NCBI GenBank assembly: GCA_964400125.1 | Contig: CAYNSR010000007.1 | Coordinates: forward strand, 1 to 64,000 | DNA length: 64,000 nt | DNA from: Micavibrio sp964400125 | Lineage (GTDB): Bacteria; Pseudomonadota; Alphaproteobacteria; Micavibrionales; Micavibrionaceae | Reading direction: 5' to 3' | Shown here: positions 1-9,934 of the stretch, in pieces | How positions within the stretch are numbered: position 1 is the first letter of the stretch | Layout of the letters: the number at the start of each line of letters is the position of its first letter | The notes under the pieces: model-generated | Database searches by the model: none | Told to the model about the DNA's origin: nothing | Seen by the model: the letters and a program-made list of their open reading frames with translations, nothing else | Program-made: the position numbers and the translations under genes

Positions 1-488
1 ATCCGGTGCGGCCCGACTTGCACCACCGCGCCGCGCACCTGCACGACATCGCCCAGGATTTTACGCGCAATGGCACCGGCGGCTACGCGGCACGCGGTTT
101 CGCGCGCGCTGGACCGCCCGCCGCCGCGCCAGTCGCGGTGGCCGTATTTGGCGTGATAGGTGTAATCGGCATGGCCCGGGCGGAACTTGTCCTTGATGGC
201 GTCGTAATGCGCGGGCCGCGCGTCTTCGTTACGGATGATAAGGCTGATGGGCGCCCCCGTCGTCAGCCCCTCAAACACGCCGGACAGGATTTCAACGCTG
301 TCAGACTCTTTACGCTGCGTGGTGTGGCGCGATTGGCCCGGTTTGCGGCGGTCCAGCCAGGGCTGGATGTCCGCCGCCGACAGGGCGAGGCGCGGCGGCA
401 CGCCATCCACCACCACACCGATGGCCGGGCCATGGCTTTCGCCCCATGTCTGGTATTGGAACAATGTGCCGAAACGGTTGCCGCTCAT
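1..488 (-). CDS. aroC: chorismate synthase, N-terminal part (cut by window start)
   Basis: Chorismate synthase converts 5-enolpyruvylshikimate-3-phosphate to chorismate, the last common step of aromatic amino acid synthesis, using reduced FMN. About 162 residues are visible from the ATG at 488 and the frame stays open to base 1, so roughly the C-terminal half lies outside the window. The start MSGNRFGTLFQYQTWGESHG carries the conserved GESHG block with its histidine (about residues 16-20). It is followed by RRKPGQS and, near residue 130, the family signature YGHRDWRGGGRSSARET. These blocks make the identification firm. The gene reads away from the next gene at 629, and about 140 bp of non-coding, AT-rich sequence between them could hold divergent promoters. 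Confidence 0.95.
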   Translation of the reverse strand, partial: MSGNRFGTLFQYQTWGESHGPAIGVVVDGVPPRLALSAADIQPWLDRRKPGQSRHTTQRKESDSVEILSGVFEGLTTGAPISLIIRNEDARPAHYDAIKDKFRPGHADYTYHAKYGHRDWRGGGRSSARETACRVAAGAIARKILGDVVQVRGAVVQVGPHR

Positions 489-628
489 GCCCCAAGTCTA
501 CGGCTTTTGCGCTGCATCGCAATGATAATTATTTAGATTCAACGGATTAGGTATCATTATTTACATAATGCAAATAATTCCCCCTTCTGCTATCCTTTAT
601 CCGGATTAATCAAGGAGATAGAAGCGCT

Positions 629-1591
629 ATGCCCATCACGTGCCGCCATGACGAAGCGATAGCGCTGGCCGATCCGGCCCGGCTGCTGACGCATGATGTC
701 ACGGGCGGGCTTTTTGCCGGGAAGCCGACCGTCATCATAAAGCCCGCGGCCCTGCGCGCGGATCGTGATGCGGTGGCCGACGCGACGATGACCATGGTCG
801 ATCGTTCGCTGCTGCCGGTGGCGGGTACGAAAGCCCCGGCCACGGAAGTACATCTCGCCATGCTGTATCGCCGTGCCGTTGATAAAATCGACCGCCACAT
901 ACCGGCAGTGATACCCGAAAACAACCTGACCACCGTGTTCGCGCCGGATGATAATTATTCGGAAGACCGGATTTTAAGGCTGACGAAAACCTTCTCCCGC
1001 GCCGGATGCCCTGCCCTCGCTACGAACAAGAAAGCGACGCGTTATCAATCCATCTGTCATGAGCTCGGCCACGCCGCGGGCGGCGACGAACCGCAAGCCG
1101 ATAAATTCGCCGCGCTGCTGACGCGCCGCGCATACCGGGACGATACGTGCGTGCGGGTGGTGGCGGATATGCGCGCCGTCATTACTGTCGCCAGCACGCT
1201 GGACATACTGGGCACAGAAAAATCCCTGCCCCGTGCGCTGGATTACGTTGAAGAATATGGCTGGAAAACGGTGGTGGCGAATGACAGCGCCTGCTCCCCG
1301 GCGCAGAATGAGATCGACGCCATGAGCGATGACGACATCCTACAATGCACGCGTGAGAAATTTGAAGAGCCCTATAAAAAAACCATGGCTTTAGCCAAAC
1401 TGCTGCAACCCTTCATGAGTAAGGCCAGCGGCGCGCATATTCATGATATCTCCCGAGCCGCCGAGCAGCTTTGTGCCGCTATCAGCAATCTAACAGAGGA
1501 TGCCGAGGTGCAGGTGATGGCCGCACGTTACGCCCTTGCCGCGCGTCGCCTTGCGGGTGGCGCCCCGGCCTACGCGAAGGCGGCACCATGA
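629..1591 (+). CDS. zincin-like protein of unknown role, paralogue A
   Basis: I do not recognise a named family. The 320-residue protein has a metal-site motif HELGH at residues 144-148, followed ten residues later by EPQADKFA (D158). This resembles the HExxH...ExxAD arrangement of zincin metallopeptidases such as ImmA/IrrE relatives. No signal peptide or membrane segment is visible, so it is probably cytoplasmic. AAGGAG lies upstream of the ATG (AAGGAGATAGAAGCGCTATG). The next gene overlaps it by 4 bp (ATGA) and encodes a clear paralogue with the same N-terminus (ITCR...), motif region and C-terminus, so the two are almost certainly cotranscribed and may work together. Peptidase activity is inferred from the motif only. 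Confidence 0.75.
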   Translation: MPITCRHDEAIALADPARLLTHDVTGGLFAGKPTVIIKPAALRADRDAVADATMTMVDRSLLPVAGTKAPATEVHLAMLYRRAVDKIDRHIPAVIPENNLTTVFAPDDNYSEDRILRLTKTFSRAGCPALATNKKATRYQSICHELGHAAGGDEPQADKFAALLTRRAYRDDTCVRVVADMRAVITVASTLDILGTEKSLPRALDYVEEYGWKTVVANDSACSPAQNEIDAMSDDDILQCTREKFEEPYKKTMALAKLLQPFMSKASGAHIHDISRAAEQLCAAISNLTEDAEVQVMAARYALAARRLAGGAPAYAKAAP

Positions 1592-2676
1592 GGATCACCT
1601 GCCGCCGCAGCGCCATCATCGACCTGTCCAACCCCGTGCGGATAATCGACACGGATATCACTTGCGGCAAGATTGCGGGCGTTCCGACCATATTGCTGCG
1701 CCCGGAAGTGCTGCTGCAGCACAAGGACCGTGTGCGCGACCATATCGAAGACATGGTGGAAGACGCCGCTGCGGAGGAAAATTCCCGTTATGGCTGGGGC
1801 GAAAGGCTGAGCCGTTTTGTATCCGGCAAGCGCGACGCGTTCGGCCGTGCGGCGGGCATATTCCCCGGCGCGCTGGCCAAAGCCTTCAACAGCGCCAGCA
1901 CGGACGCCATGAAACATGACCTGATTGTGCCCACCGCGCACATCACACGCCCCCCGCTTCAACCATCCCTGAACGCCAACCATTACGGCGCGGAATTCTA
2001 CGAACCGTCCTATGCCGCGATTGTAACCATGGCGCCGCCGAACCTGTCCTTCGGCAGCTTGTTCGATTATCAACACTTGATAACGCGCACCGGCTGTCCG
2101 CGCATCGACCCCGGCATGGATATATTCCGCTTTCTGGTGGCGTGCCATGAAATCGGTCACGTGGCGGGCGCCGCCGAAGCGCAAGCGGACAAAATCTGTG
2201 CGCTACTGACCCGCCGTGCATATGGCCGGACACCGGCGATAGATATGCTGGCGGATTTCCGCGCGATTGAAACGACAATGACCGCGGTGTCGCGCCTGAA
2301 ATGCGGCAACCCTTCCGGTGTGGAAGACAGCCCCTATGGCTGGGAAATGGTGGAGGCGCTGGACGACGTATCCGCCATGCCGCAACACCGGATCGACGCC
2401 CTGTATGATGAAGACATATTTGAAAACGTATTCGCGCCATACCCCCGCGACACGGAACGATCAAACGCGCTGGTGGGCGTGATATTCAATGCGCTTTCGG
2501 AAAAATCATTCTTCATGAAATCCAGCCACCCGCATGAAGTCGCGCAGGCTGCGGAAAAAGCCATGGCGGTCACCGCCAGAATAGGCGATCCCCTGCTGCA
2601 CCGCATGACCATGCGACTGGCATTGGCGGCGCACCGCATCACGGCAGGCAACCGGGCCTATCGCTTTCAGTTATAA
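1588..2676 (+). CDS. zincin-like protein of unknown role, paralogue B
   Basis: This 362-residue protein starts at an ATG overlapping the upstream stop (ATGA). An in-frame extension upstream to 1471 exists but lies inside the previous gene and matches nothing in the paralogue. The start MRITCRRSAIIDL parallels MPITCRHDEAIAL of paralogue A. HEIGH at residues 187-191 and EAQADK (D201) repeat the putative metal site, followed by a shared LLTRRAY segment. Both proteins also share DA..DEDI and a C-terminal LALAA.R...G..AY stretch. An insertion near residues 60-165, absent from paralogue A, gives the extra length. No export signal is seen. Function is unknown; metal-dependent peptidase chemistry is an inference. 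The last 10 bp overlap the convergent lipoprotein gene. Confidence 0.75.
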   Translation: MRITCRRSAIIDLSNPVRIIDTDITCGKIAGVPTILLRPEVLLQHKDRVRDHIEDMVEDAAAEENSRYGWGERLSRFVSGKRDAFGRAAGIFPGALAKAFNSASTDAMKHDLIVPTAHITRPPLQPSLNANHYGAEFYEPSYAAIVTMAPPNLSFGSLFDYQHLITRTGCPRIDPGMDIFRFLVACHEIGHVAGAAEAQADKICALLTRRAYGRTPAIDMLADFRAIETTMTAVSRLKCGNPSGVEDSPYGWEMVEALDDVSAMPQHRIDALYDEDIFENVFAPYPRDTERSNALVGVIFNALSEKSFFMKSSHPHEVAQAAEKAMAVTARIGDPLLHRMTMRLALAAHRITAGNRAYRFQL

Positions 2677-3104
2677 TAAGGCTTGAGGTCTTTCAGAACC
2701 GCCGGGCCACATTCATAACCCGCGAGGTTTTTCACCATCAGTTCCTGGTTCATCTTCATCAGCGTGGCGATGAAGATGATTTGCGCCTTGGTCCACTTCT
2801 TGGACTCCTGGTCGTTCATCACAAAATCCTGTGCCGTCACTTTGGGCGCGCCCATGTTGCACAGCTCGCCGAAACCATAAATCTGCGATTGCTGGAAATA
2901 ACGTTTCCGGTCGGCCAGTGGCACGGTTTCGGACAGGCCGGAGATTTCCTCCTCCACCATACCTTCCATCGTCGCTTCGGCGGCCTTGGATGCAGCAACG
3001 ACGATTTCGTCGGATGCCGCCATATGAACTTCGGACGCGCCCGTCTTCTTGCACGCGGCAAGGGAAAGAGCGGCACAAACCACCAGCAGGATACGCTTGG
3101 ACAT
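2667..3104 (-). CDS. small predicted lipoprotein
   Basis: This 145-residue protein has a lipoprotein signal peptide: a basic start (MSKRILL), a hydrophobic core and a lipobox LAAC with the cysteine at about residue 18. It should be lipid-anchored in the envelope. The mature part is acidic and probably helical, with a CGPAVLKDLKPYYN C-terminus. I do not recognise a family. It begins 2 bp after the stop of fabI on the same strand and is probably cotranscribed with it. Its 3' end overlaps the convergent zincin-like gene by 10 bp. Confidence 0.75.
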   Translation of the reverse strand: MSKRILLVVCAALSLAACKKTGASEVHMAASDEIVVAASKAAEATMEGMVEEEISGLSETVPLADRKRYFQQSQIYGFGELCNMGAPKVTAQDFVMNDQESKKWTKAQIIFIATLMKMNQELMVKNLAGYECGPAVLKDLKPYYN

Positions 3105-3106
3105 GA

Positions 3107-3961
3107 TTAAGCCGCCTCTGTCTTGCCCTTCGGGGCGATGGAGGTCAGCAGTTCCGCGGTTTCGGCGGCGGCGTCAACCGACACCATGCCGATGGTGTGA
3201 TAACCGCTATCGACGTGCAGGATTTCACCCGTCACGCCCGCGCCGAGGTCCGACAGCAGGAACAGGGCGGAACCACCCACATCTTCGATGGTCACGTTAC
3301 GGCGCAGCGGGGAATTCAGCTCGTTCCATTTCAGGATATAGCGGAAATCGCCGATACCGCTGGCGGCCAGCGTCTTGATCGGTCCGGCGGAAATCGCATT
3401 GACGCGAATATTGCGCGGACCAAGATCCGTGGCCAGATAACGCACCGACGCCTCCAGCGCCGCCTTGGCGACACCCATGACATTATAATGCGGCATGACC
3501 CGTTCCGACCCGTAATAGGTCAGCGTGACCATGCTGCCGCCATCGGTCATCAGCGGCGCGGCCTGTTGCGCTACGGCGGTAAATGAATAAACCGAAATAT
3601 CCATCGTCTTCAGGAAATTGGCACGGGACGTGTTCAGGTATAGCCCGTCCAGTTCGTTCTTGTCGGAAAAGGCAATCGCGTGAACGACCCCGTCCAGACG
3701 ACCCCATTCCTTTTTCAACGCGGCAAAAACCGCGGCAATACTGCCCTCGTCCGTGACATCGCAGGGCAGAACGACTTTCGACCCGACGGAATCCGCGAGC
3801 GGACGCACTCGTTTTTCCAGCGCCTCGCCCTGATAGGTAAAGGCCAGTTCCGCGCCCTGATTTGCCAGTTCCTGCGCAATACCCCAGGCAATCGAGCGGT
3901 CATTGGCAACGCCCATAATCAGGCAACGCTTGCCCGCCATAATTCCTTGTGCTGATGTCAT
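3107..3961 (-). CDS. fabI: enoyl-[acyl-carrier-protein] reductase (NADH)
   Basis: FabI reduces trans-2-enoyl-ACP to acyl-ACP, the last step of each fatty-acid elongation round. The 284-residue protein has the FabI-type Rossmann motif GVANDRSIAWGIA at about residues 17-29. The catalytic Tyr-x6-Lys pair is in YNVMGVAK (Y159, K166), and the C-terminal half contains ISAGPIKTLAASGI, the substrate-loop signature of FabI that separates it from other short-chain dehydrogenases. Length is usual for the family plus a short C-terminal tail. The lipoprotein gene follows 2 bp downstream, suggesting an operon. FabI is the target of triclosan in other bacteria; nothing in this sequence indicates resistance. 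Confidence 0.95.
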   Translation of the reverse strand: MTSAQGIMAGKRCLIMGVANDRSIAWGIAQELANQGAELAFTYQGEALEKRVRPLADSVGSKVVLPCDVTDEGSIAAVFAALKKEWGRLDGVVHAIAFSDKNELDGLYLNTSRANFLKTMDISVYSFTAVAQQAAPLMTDGGSMVTLTYYGSERVMPHYNVMGVAKAALEASVRYLATDLGPRNIRVNAISAGPIKTLAASGIGDFRYILKWNELNSPLRRNVTIEDVGGSALFLLSDLGAGVTGEILHVDSGYHTIGMVSVDAAAETAELLTSIAPKGKTEAA

Positions 3962-4141
3962 CTTTCAAGTCTCTGATTTAGAAGCCAAAATTTCTGAAAA
4001 CCTCCGGTATCCTACACAATTCCTGCATTTCGTCCAGCCCCCAAGGCAAAGGGGCTTTGACGTTCTGTTAACCTAAACATGCTAGTTTTGTCCTTGTCAT
4101 TCAAAGACTTCGTATATTTTTACGGGGATTAAGACGGGAAA

Positions 4142-5731
4142 ATGAGCCTTCAGATCGATGCCGTTCATCAAGCCTGCCGCGCCATCGCCATACAGATGCG
4201 CGACTATACCCGCACCCTTCATCTCAGCTTTATCGTCCACCACGAAGGTGAAAAACTCGAAGCCCTGAGCATGGCCGGACAGCAATTGCTAACCCACCCG
4301 GCAGGCGAATCCGCCATGCGGCTGATGCGCGATCAGGAAAGGGGCGAATATTCTTCCTATATCGGTCTGGCCATATGGAAGGACCGCGCTATGCTCGGCC
4401 TTTTGAGCAACCGCCAGATCATGGCGCTGACCACCATCAACATCGATAATTTCGAGTCCTTGCGCGAAGTGCGCTCCCATGCGTGGCACATGGCGTGGCA
4501 TGCCATTCGCCATTATCAGCTACAAGACAATCCGGAATATGACGGACTGTTCGACGAAGGTATGATTAAACCGCTTTACGACGAAGAATCACTCCCCGCC
4601 GCCAATCTGCGCGCCGATATCTTCAGTGCCCTGATGTGCAATATCGATGGCGATCTGGATGCTGTGCGCCGCCTCGCGCATGACCGTTGCATGGCGGCCC
4701 TGTCATGCACGCACGGGCATTACCCGGAAAACTATCCTTTTCCTCTCGCGCTGGAAGCAACGCAGGCGTCACTGAGCGATATGCTGCAACGCCCCCCTTC
4801 CAAAAAACGCCAGATTCATGCTTCTCTCGATCTCGCTGAAAAAATTGCGCGTGAATATGACGACGACACGCTCGAGCAATGGATAAATTTTTGTAAACCC
4901 GCGCAGGAAATGGCATGGCGCGGCGATGCGATGGAGTTGATTTTGTCCGCCGCCGTATGCACGCCGCAAAATACCTATGTGCGCACTACGGGTTTTCTTG
5001 TCTCCGATATCCTGCATATCACCCCGGCATCGGTTCTGGCGCTGGAGGATCATCACAGCCCCTTCGCCGAAGACCGCTATAACCAGCGCCTGCACCAAAG
5101 CATGATCGAACGCGCCTTTGAAAAGGCAGCAAGCGTCGGTGTGCGGGACCGCAACGGACGGGCCTTCCTCGACGCCGCCAATGAACAAAACACCCGCCTG
5201 AGCGAAGGGCATATTTTCGGCTGGTGCGCCTTCGCGCTGCAGGCCGCCGGACGGGCTTTCGACAACGCCGTGGCCAACGGCAGCAAGACGCCCGCGCTCG
5301 ACGCCCTGCGCCAGTTTGAACAGGAACAGCACCGAACAAGCTGGGACAGCCTGAAGGAACTGGGCGAAACCATCATCGCACAATATCGGCACGGTTATGC
5401 GGTGACCTTCAGCGATATTCTTGAATTTTGCGGAACGGGCCCTGCCCTTGCAGGGGTTTCAAACGCTGTTGCCTTTACCATCAAGGACCCGGGTTATCTG
5501 CGGAAACTGAATGTCGCAAACGACAGCAGGCCGGAAATGAAACCAGCATTCCAGCCCGCAGCCGCCGCGCCGCGCGGACCTGCCGCCCCGGCAATGGCAA
5601 ACGCGCCGCGCATGGCCGCCCCCGAACCCGCGCCCGGCGGAGGCGGCATGGCCCGGCAAAAACAACAGGCTCCCGCCACACCGCCGCCGGAACCCAGCCC
5701 GTTTGAACTCGAAGATCACGGCGGCAAATAG
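4142..5731 (+). CDS. 529-aa protein of unknown function
   Basis: I do not recognise this protein. Residues 1 to about 450 look helical and soluble, with a His/Trp-rich patch (SHAWHMAWHAIRHYQ, near residue 112) and several cysteines. The last 70 residues are low-complexity Pro/Ala/Gly with a GGGG run, probably a disordered tail. No signal peptide or membrane span is seen. A single-gene unit is likely: about 180 bp of non-coding sequence precedes it and a strong hairpin terminator follows immediately. The start at 4142 (ATGAGCCTTCAG) follows GGGGATTAAGACGGGAAA. Confidence 0.7.
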   Translation: MSLQIDAVHQACRAIAIQMRDYTRTLHLSFIVHHEGEKLEALSMAGQQLLTHPAGESAMRLMRDQERGEYSSYIGLAIWKDRAMLGLLSNRQIMALTTINIDNFESLREVRSHAWHMAWHAIRHYQLQDNPEYDGLFDEGMIKPLYDEESLPAANLRADIFSALMCNIDGDLDAVRRLAHDRCMAALSCTHGHYPENYPFPLALEATQASLSDMLQRPPSKKRQIHASLDLAEKIAREYDDDTLEQWINFCKPAQEMAWRGDAMELILSAAVCTPQNTYVRTTGFLVSDILHITPASVLALEDHHSPFAEDRYNQRLHQSMIERAFEKAASVGVRDRNGRAFLDAANEQNTRLSEGHIFGWCAFALQAAGRAFDNAVANGSKTPALDALRQFEQEQHRTSWDSLKELGETIIAQYRHGYAVTFSDILEFCGTGPALAGVSNAVAFTIKDPGYLRKLNVANDSRPEMKPAFQPAAAAPRGPAAPAMANAPRMAAPEPAPGGGGMARQKQQAPATPPPEPSPFELEDHGGK

Positions 5732-5764
5732 AAAAAAGGCCACCCTTCCGGGCGGCCTTTTTTG
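5732..5764. terminator. bidirectional intrinsic terminator
   Basis: A-tract, then GGCC-A-CCC, loop TTCC, GGG-C-GGCC, then a T-tract. The symmetric A/T flanks let it serve both the 529-aa gene on the plus strand and the convergent lipoprotein gene on the minus strand. Confidence 0.85.
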
Positions 5765-5782
5765 AATTCACTGCCATCAAGG

Positions 5783-6277
5783 CTAGTTGACGATCTCCCA
5801 ATCGCCGTTCTGGGACTGACAAGCCGTGCCGTAACCTGTTTCCCTGCGTCCGCCGACCGTAATCGTCTGCTGGTATTCGCGGCAGTAACGGCCATAGGTG
5901 TCCCGGCCATCGCGCACCGGAACGATCTGGCCGGAATTGCCTGATTGCGGGTTATTCCACGAAATTTGCTGCCCGATTGGCGCGGCGTGGGCCTTATACG
6001 ACGCCTGCTGCGCGTAAGCCATGTCCGCCTTGTCAAGCGAGGCGCCGACACTGCTGCCCAGCAACCCGCCGAGCAAAACGCCGGCACCCGTGGCCCAAAG
6101 ACGCCCGGAACCGCTTCCGAGTTGCGAACCAGCAAGGCCGCCGGCCAGTGCGCCAACACCCATGCCGACATTTTCCTTGTTCATGTTAATGCCGCCATAC
6201 TGGTTGCCTCCGGTTTGCGTACATGCCGCCAGTGACAGTGACGATACGGCGATAACTGTGATAAGAAATTTATTCAT
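5783..6277 (-). CDS. glycine-zipper surface lipoprotein, 17-kDa-antigen-like
   Basis: This 164-residue lipoprotein starts at the ATG at 6277, preceded by AAGGAAAGG; an upstream in-frame start has no ribosome site. The signal MNKFLITVIAVSSLSLAACTQ ends in a lipobox (LAAC). Residues about 45-85 form a Gly/Ala-rich glycine-zipper stretch (GVGALAGGLAGSQLG...), followed by a soluble C-terminal domain with YGRYCREYQQTITVGG and TACQ. This layout matches the RT0821/Lpp0805 group related to the rickettsial 17-kDa surface antigen. It probably sits in the outer membrane. Its exact role is not known from sequence. Confidence 0.85.
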   Translation of the reverse strand: MNKFLITVIAVSSLSLAACTQTGGNQYGGINMNKENVGMGVGALAGGLAGSQLGSGSGRLWATGAGVLLGGLLGSSVGASLDKADMAYAQQASYKAHAAPIGQQISWNNPQSGNSGQIVPVRDGRDTYGRYCREYQQTITVGGRRETGYGTACQSQNGDWEIVN

Positions 6278-6387
6278 TCTGTGGCCTTTCCTTCGCGGTT
6301 TTCCCAAGCGATTGTGTATTCTACAAATGCGAATCTAGCTGCGAATTGAAGCAAAAAAAAGACGCCTTTCAAAGGAGTAATCAAATT

Positions 6388-7005
6388 ATGGACACATTTG
6401 CGACTCTGGAAAATGCTGCCGCCGCACCGGAAGCCCCCCACGCCCTCTTTGAATCGTGGATGGCGGAGGCGACAAGGACGGAACCCGGCGATCCGAACGC
6501 CATGTCCCTTGCCACCATCGACCCGGACGGACGACCATCATTGCGGATTGTCCTGCTCAAGGGGATGGATGAACGCGGCTTCGTGTTCTTTACCAACCGT
6601 GAAAGCCGCAAGGGCCGCGCCATCGCGGCACACCCGGATGTCGCGCTGTGCTTCCACTGGAAGACGCTAGGCCGCCAGATCAGCGTCACAGGCACGGCGC
6701 ACATGGTTACGGATGCAGAATCTGATGCCTATTATAACACCCGCCCTCTGGGCAGCCGCATCGGCGCGTGGGCCTCCCTGCAATCACGACCGCTTGAAAA
6801 CCGCCTTGCGCTGACACAACGGGTCGCGGAAACGGAACAACGTTTTGCCGCCGACCCCGCCATCCCGCGGCCGCCGCACTGGGGCGGCTACCGGATCGTG
6901 CCAGACAGCATCGAATTCTGGCATGACGGTCTTCACCGTCTCCATACCCGCATTTTATACACAAAAACCCCGGATGGATGGGCCAGAACGATGCTCTATC
7001 CTTGA
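6388..7005 (+). CDS. pdxH: pyridoxamine/pyridoxine 5'-phosphate oxidase
   Basis: PdxH is an FMN enzyme that oxidises pyridoxine or pyridoxamine 5'-phosphate to pyridoxal 5'-phosphate. I chose the ATG at 6388 because AAAGGAG stands ten bases upstream; a start 42 bp earlier lacks one. The 205-residue product has the FMN-binding RIVLLKGMDERGFVFFTN and SRKGRAIAAHP blocks. It also has SRIGAWAS with the conserved substrate-loop Arg/Ser, and the C-terminal HWGGYRIVP.SIEFW and RLHTR...W.R..L.P signatures. Length is typical. The PLP product is needed by hemA in this window, though the two genes are not adjacent. Confidence 0.95.
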   Translation: MDTFATLENAAAAPEAPHALFESWMAEATRTEPGDPNAMSLATIDPDGRPSLRIVLLKGMDERGFVFFTNRESRKGRAIAAHPDVALCFHWKTLGRQISVTGTAHMVTDAESDAYYNTRPLGSRIGAWASLQSRPLENRLALTQRVAETEQRFAADPAIPRPPHWGGYRIVPDSIEFWHDGLHRLHTRILYTKTPDGWARTMLYP

Positions 7006-7036
7006 TAAAATCTCTCGCCGAGGGCATATATAGGGC

Positions 7037-8935
<1,899 letters not shown>

Positions 8936-8964
8936 CAATGCGCCCCCCGCAATGGATGGGCTAA

Positions 8965-9118
8965 CAGGCTGCTGAAAAAACCCTTTCCGGCGTCATCGCG
9001 AGGCCACGCAGTGGCCGTGGCGATCCATAAAATGTTGGAAATGCGCTGATTTCTGGATTGCCACGTCGGGGCTTCGCCCCTCCTCGCAATGACGAAATAC
9101 GGGTTTCTCAGCAGCCTG
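8965..9118. repeat. large palindromic intergenic repeat
   Basis: The outer arms CAGGCTGCTGA (8965-8975) and TCAGCAGCCTG (9108-9118) are perfect inverted copies. Inner arms CGTCATCGCGAGG (8991-9003) and CCTCGCAATGACG (9082-9094) are near-perfect. The CGTCAT...GCGAGG core is the kind of dispersed palindrome common in alphaproteobacterial intergenic DNA. It fills the convergent gap between htpG and the next minus-strand gene and could act as a terminator or a mobile miniature element. Confidence 0.8.
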
Positions 9119-9565
9119 CTAAAGCATCCCCTGCAAATGCCGGGCGATCATGTCTTCGATATCGTTTTCCTGAAAATCGAAATTCGTAGCGATTTCCTCG
9201 ATCATCACCTGACGCAGCAAGATACCGATGTCTTCCCCCGATTCACACCACGCATCAAGCAACGGGCGGCGGAAGATAAGCAGGACATCATCATCGTTGG
9301 CGGTTTTTTTGGTGACGCCGGGCGCAATCTGGCTGCCGTTTTTGTAGTAGGCCAGAAGCTCATACGGGCCTTCCAGTTCCAGATCGTGCTGGATCACCTC
9401 GTCCGGAAAATCCTCCACCTTCACCGCCAGCCCGTCACACAACTCCGTCAGTTGTTCAGGCAGCGATTCCAGCGCGCCCATCGCCATAACCTCGATATCC
9501 TCGGCGCTGGGGGCGACGCTGAAATTCATGATAATCCGTTCGCGTTCCATGGTTTTTGTGGCCAT
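9119..9565 (-). CDS. metallopeptidase-family (Zincin_1-like) protein with degenerate HExxH
   Basis: This 148-residue protein resembles the short PF06262/DUF1025-type 'zinicin' family. Family hallmarks are an N-terminal LESLPEQLTELCDGLAVKVED stretch and a C-terminal segment that normally reads HE(I/V)xHHFG..D.D. Here the corresponding segment is MIEEIATNFDFQENDIEDM, so both metal-binding histidines are replaced and catalysis is unlikely. The start is uncertain: ATG 9565 is chosen, with ATG 9529 and a TTG at 9577 as alternatives. The stop codon abuts the palindromic repeat at 8965-9118. Confidence 0.75.
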   Translation of the reverse strand: MATKTMERERIIMNFSVAPSAEDIEVMAMGALESLPEQLTELCDGLAVKVEDFPDEVIQHDLELEGPYELLAYYKNGSQIAPGVTKKTANDDDVLLIFRRPLLDAWCESGEDIGILLRQVMIEEIATNFDFQENDIEDMIARHLQGML

Positions 9566-9634
9566 GTGAGTTCCCAAGAATCATGCTAAGGTTTTTCGAA
9601 GTCTTAAGACTACGCCGAATCCACGGGGGGAGCA

Positions 9635-9934
9635 ATGGCTGAGAAAATCGACCGGAACGCAGTTGCAGAAAAACTGGCGGAACTGCCCGGATGGACGCTT
9701 TTAACAGAAAAAGACGCGCTCGGAAAAACCTTTGTTTTCAAGGACTTTAATCAGGCATGGGGGTTTATGTGCCGCTGCGCCCTGCTGGCTGAAAAAATGA
9801 ACCATCACCCGGAATGGTTTAATGTCTGGAACCGGGTCGAAATCACCCTGAACACCCATGACGCTGGCGGGGTTACAGAACTGGACCTGAAGATGGCTGC
9901 GAAAATGAACCTCTATGCGGGAACACAATCTTGA
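9635..9934 (+). CDS. pterin-4a-carbinolamine dehydratase
   Basis: This enzyme dehydrates 4a-hydroxytetrahydropterin in pterin-cofactor recycling. The 99-residue protein carries the family core NHHPEWFNVWNRVEI followed by TLNTHDAGGVTELD, which provides the active-site histidines, and has the family's usual length. It is preceded by GGGGGAGC close to the ATG. No phenylalanine hydroxylase gene is adjacent in the window. Its last 62 bp overlap the 3' end of the convergent minus-strand gene. Confidence 0.93.
   Translation: MAEKIDRNAVAEKLAELPGWTLLTEKDALGKTFVFKDFNQAWGFMCRCALLAEKMNHHPEWFNVWNRVEITLNTHDAGGVTELDLKMAAKMNLYAGTQS

Noticed and set aside
1570..2184. 204-codon open frame on the minus strand
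   Set aside because: It lies inside the second zincin-like gene, whose motifs are conserved with its paralogue.
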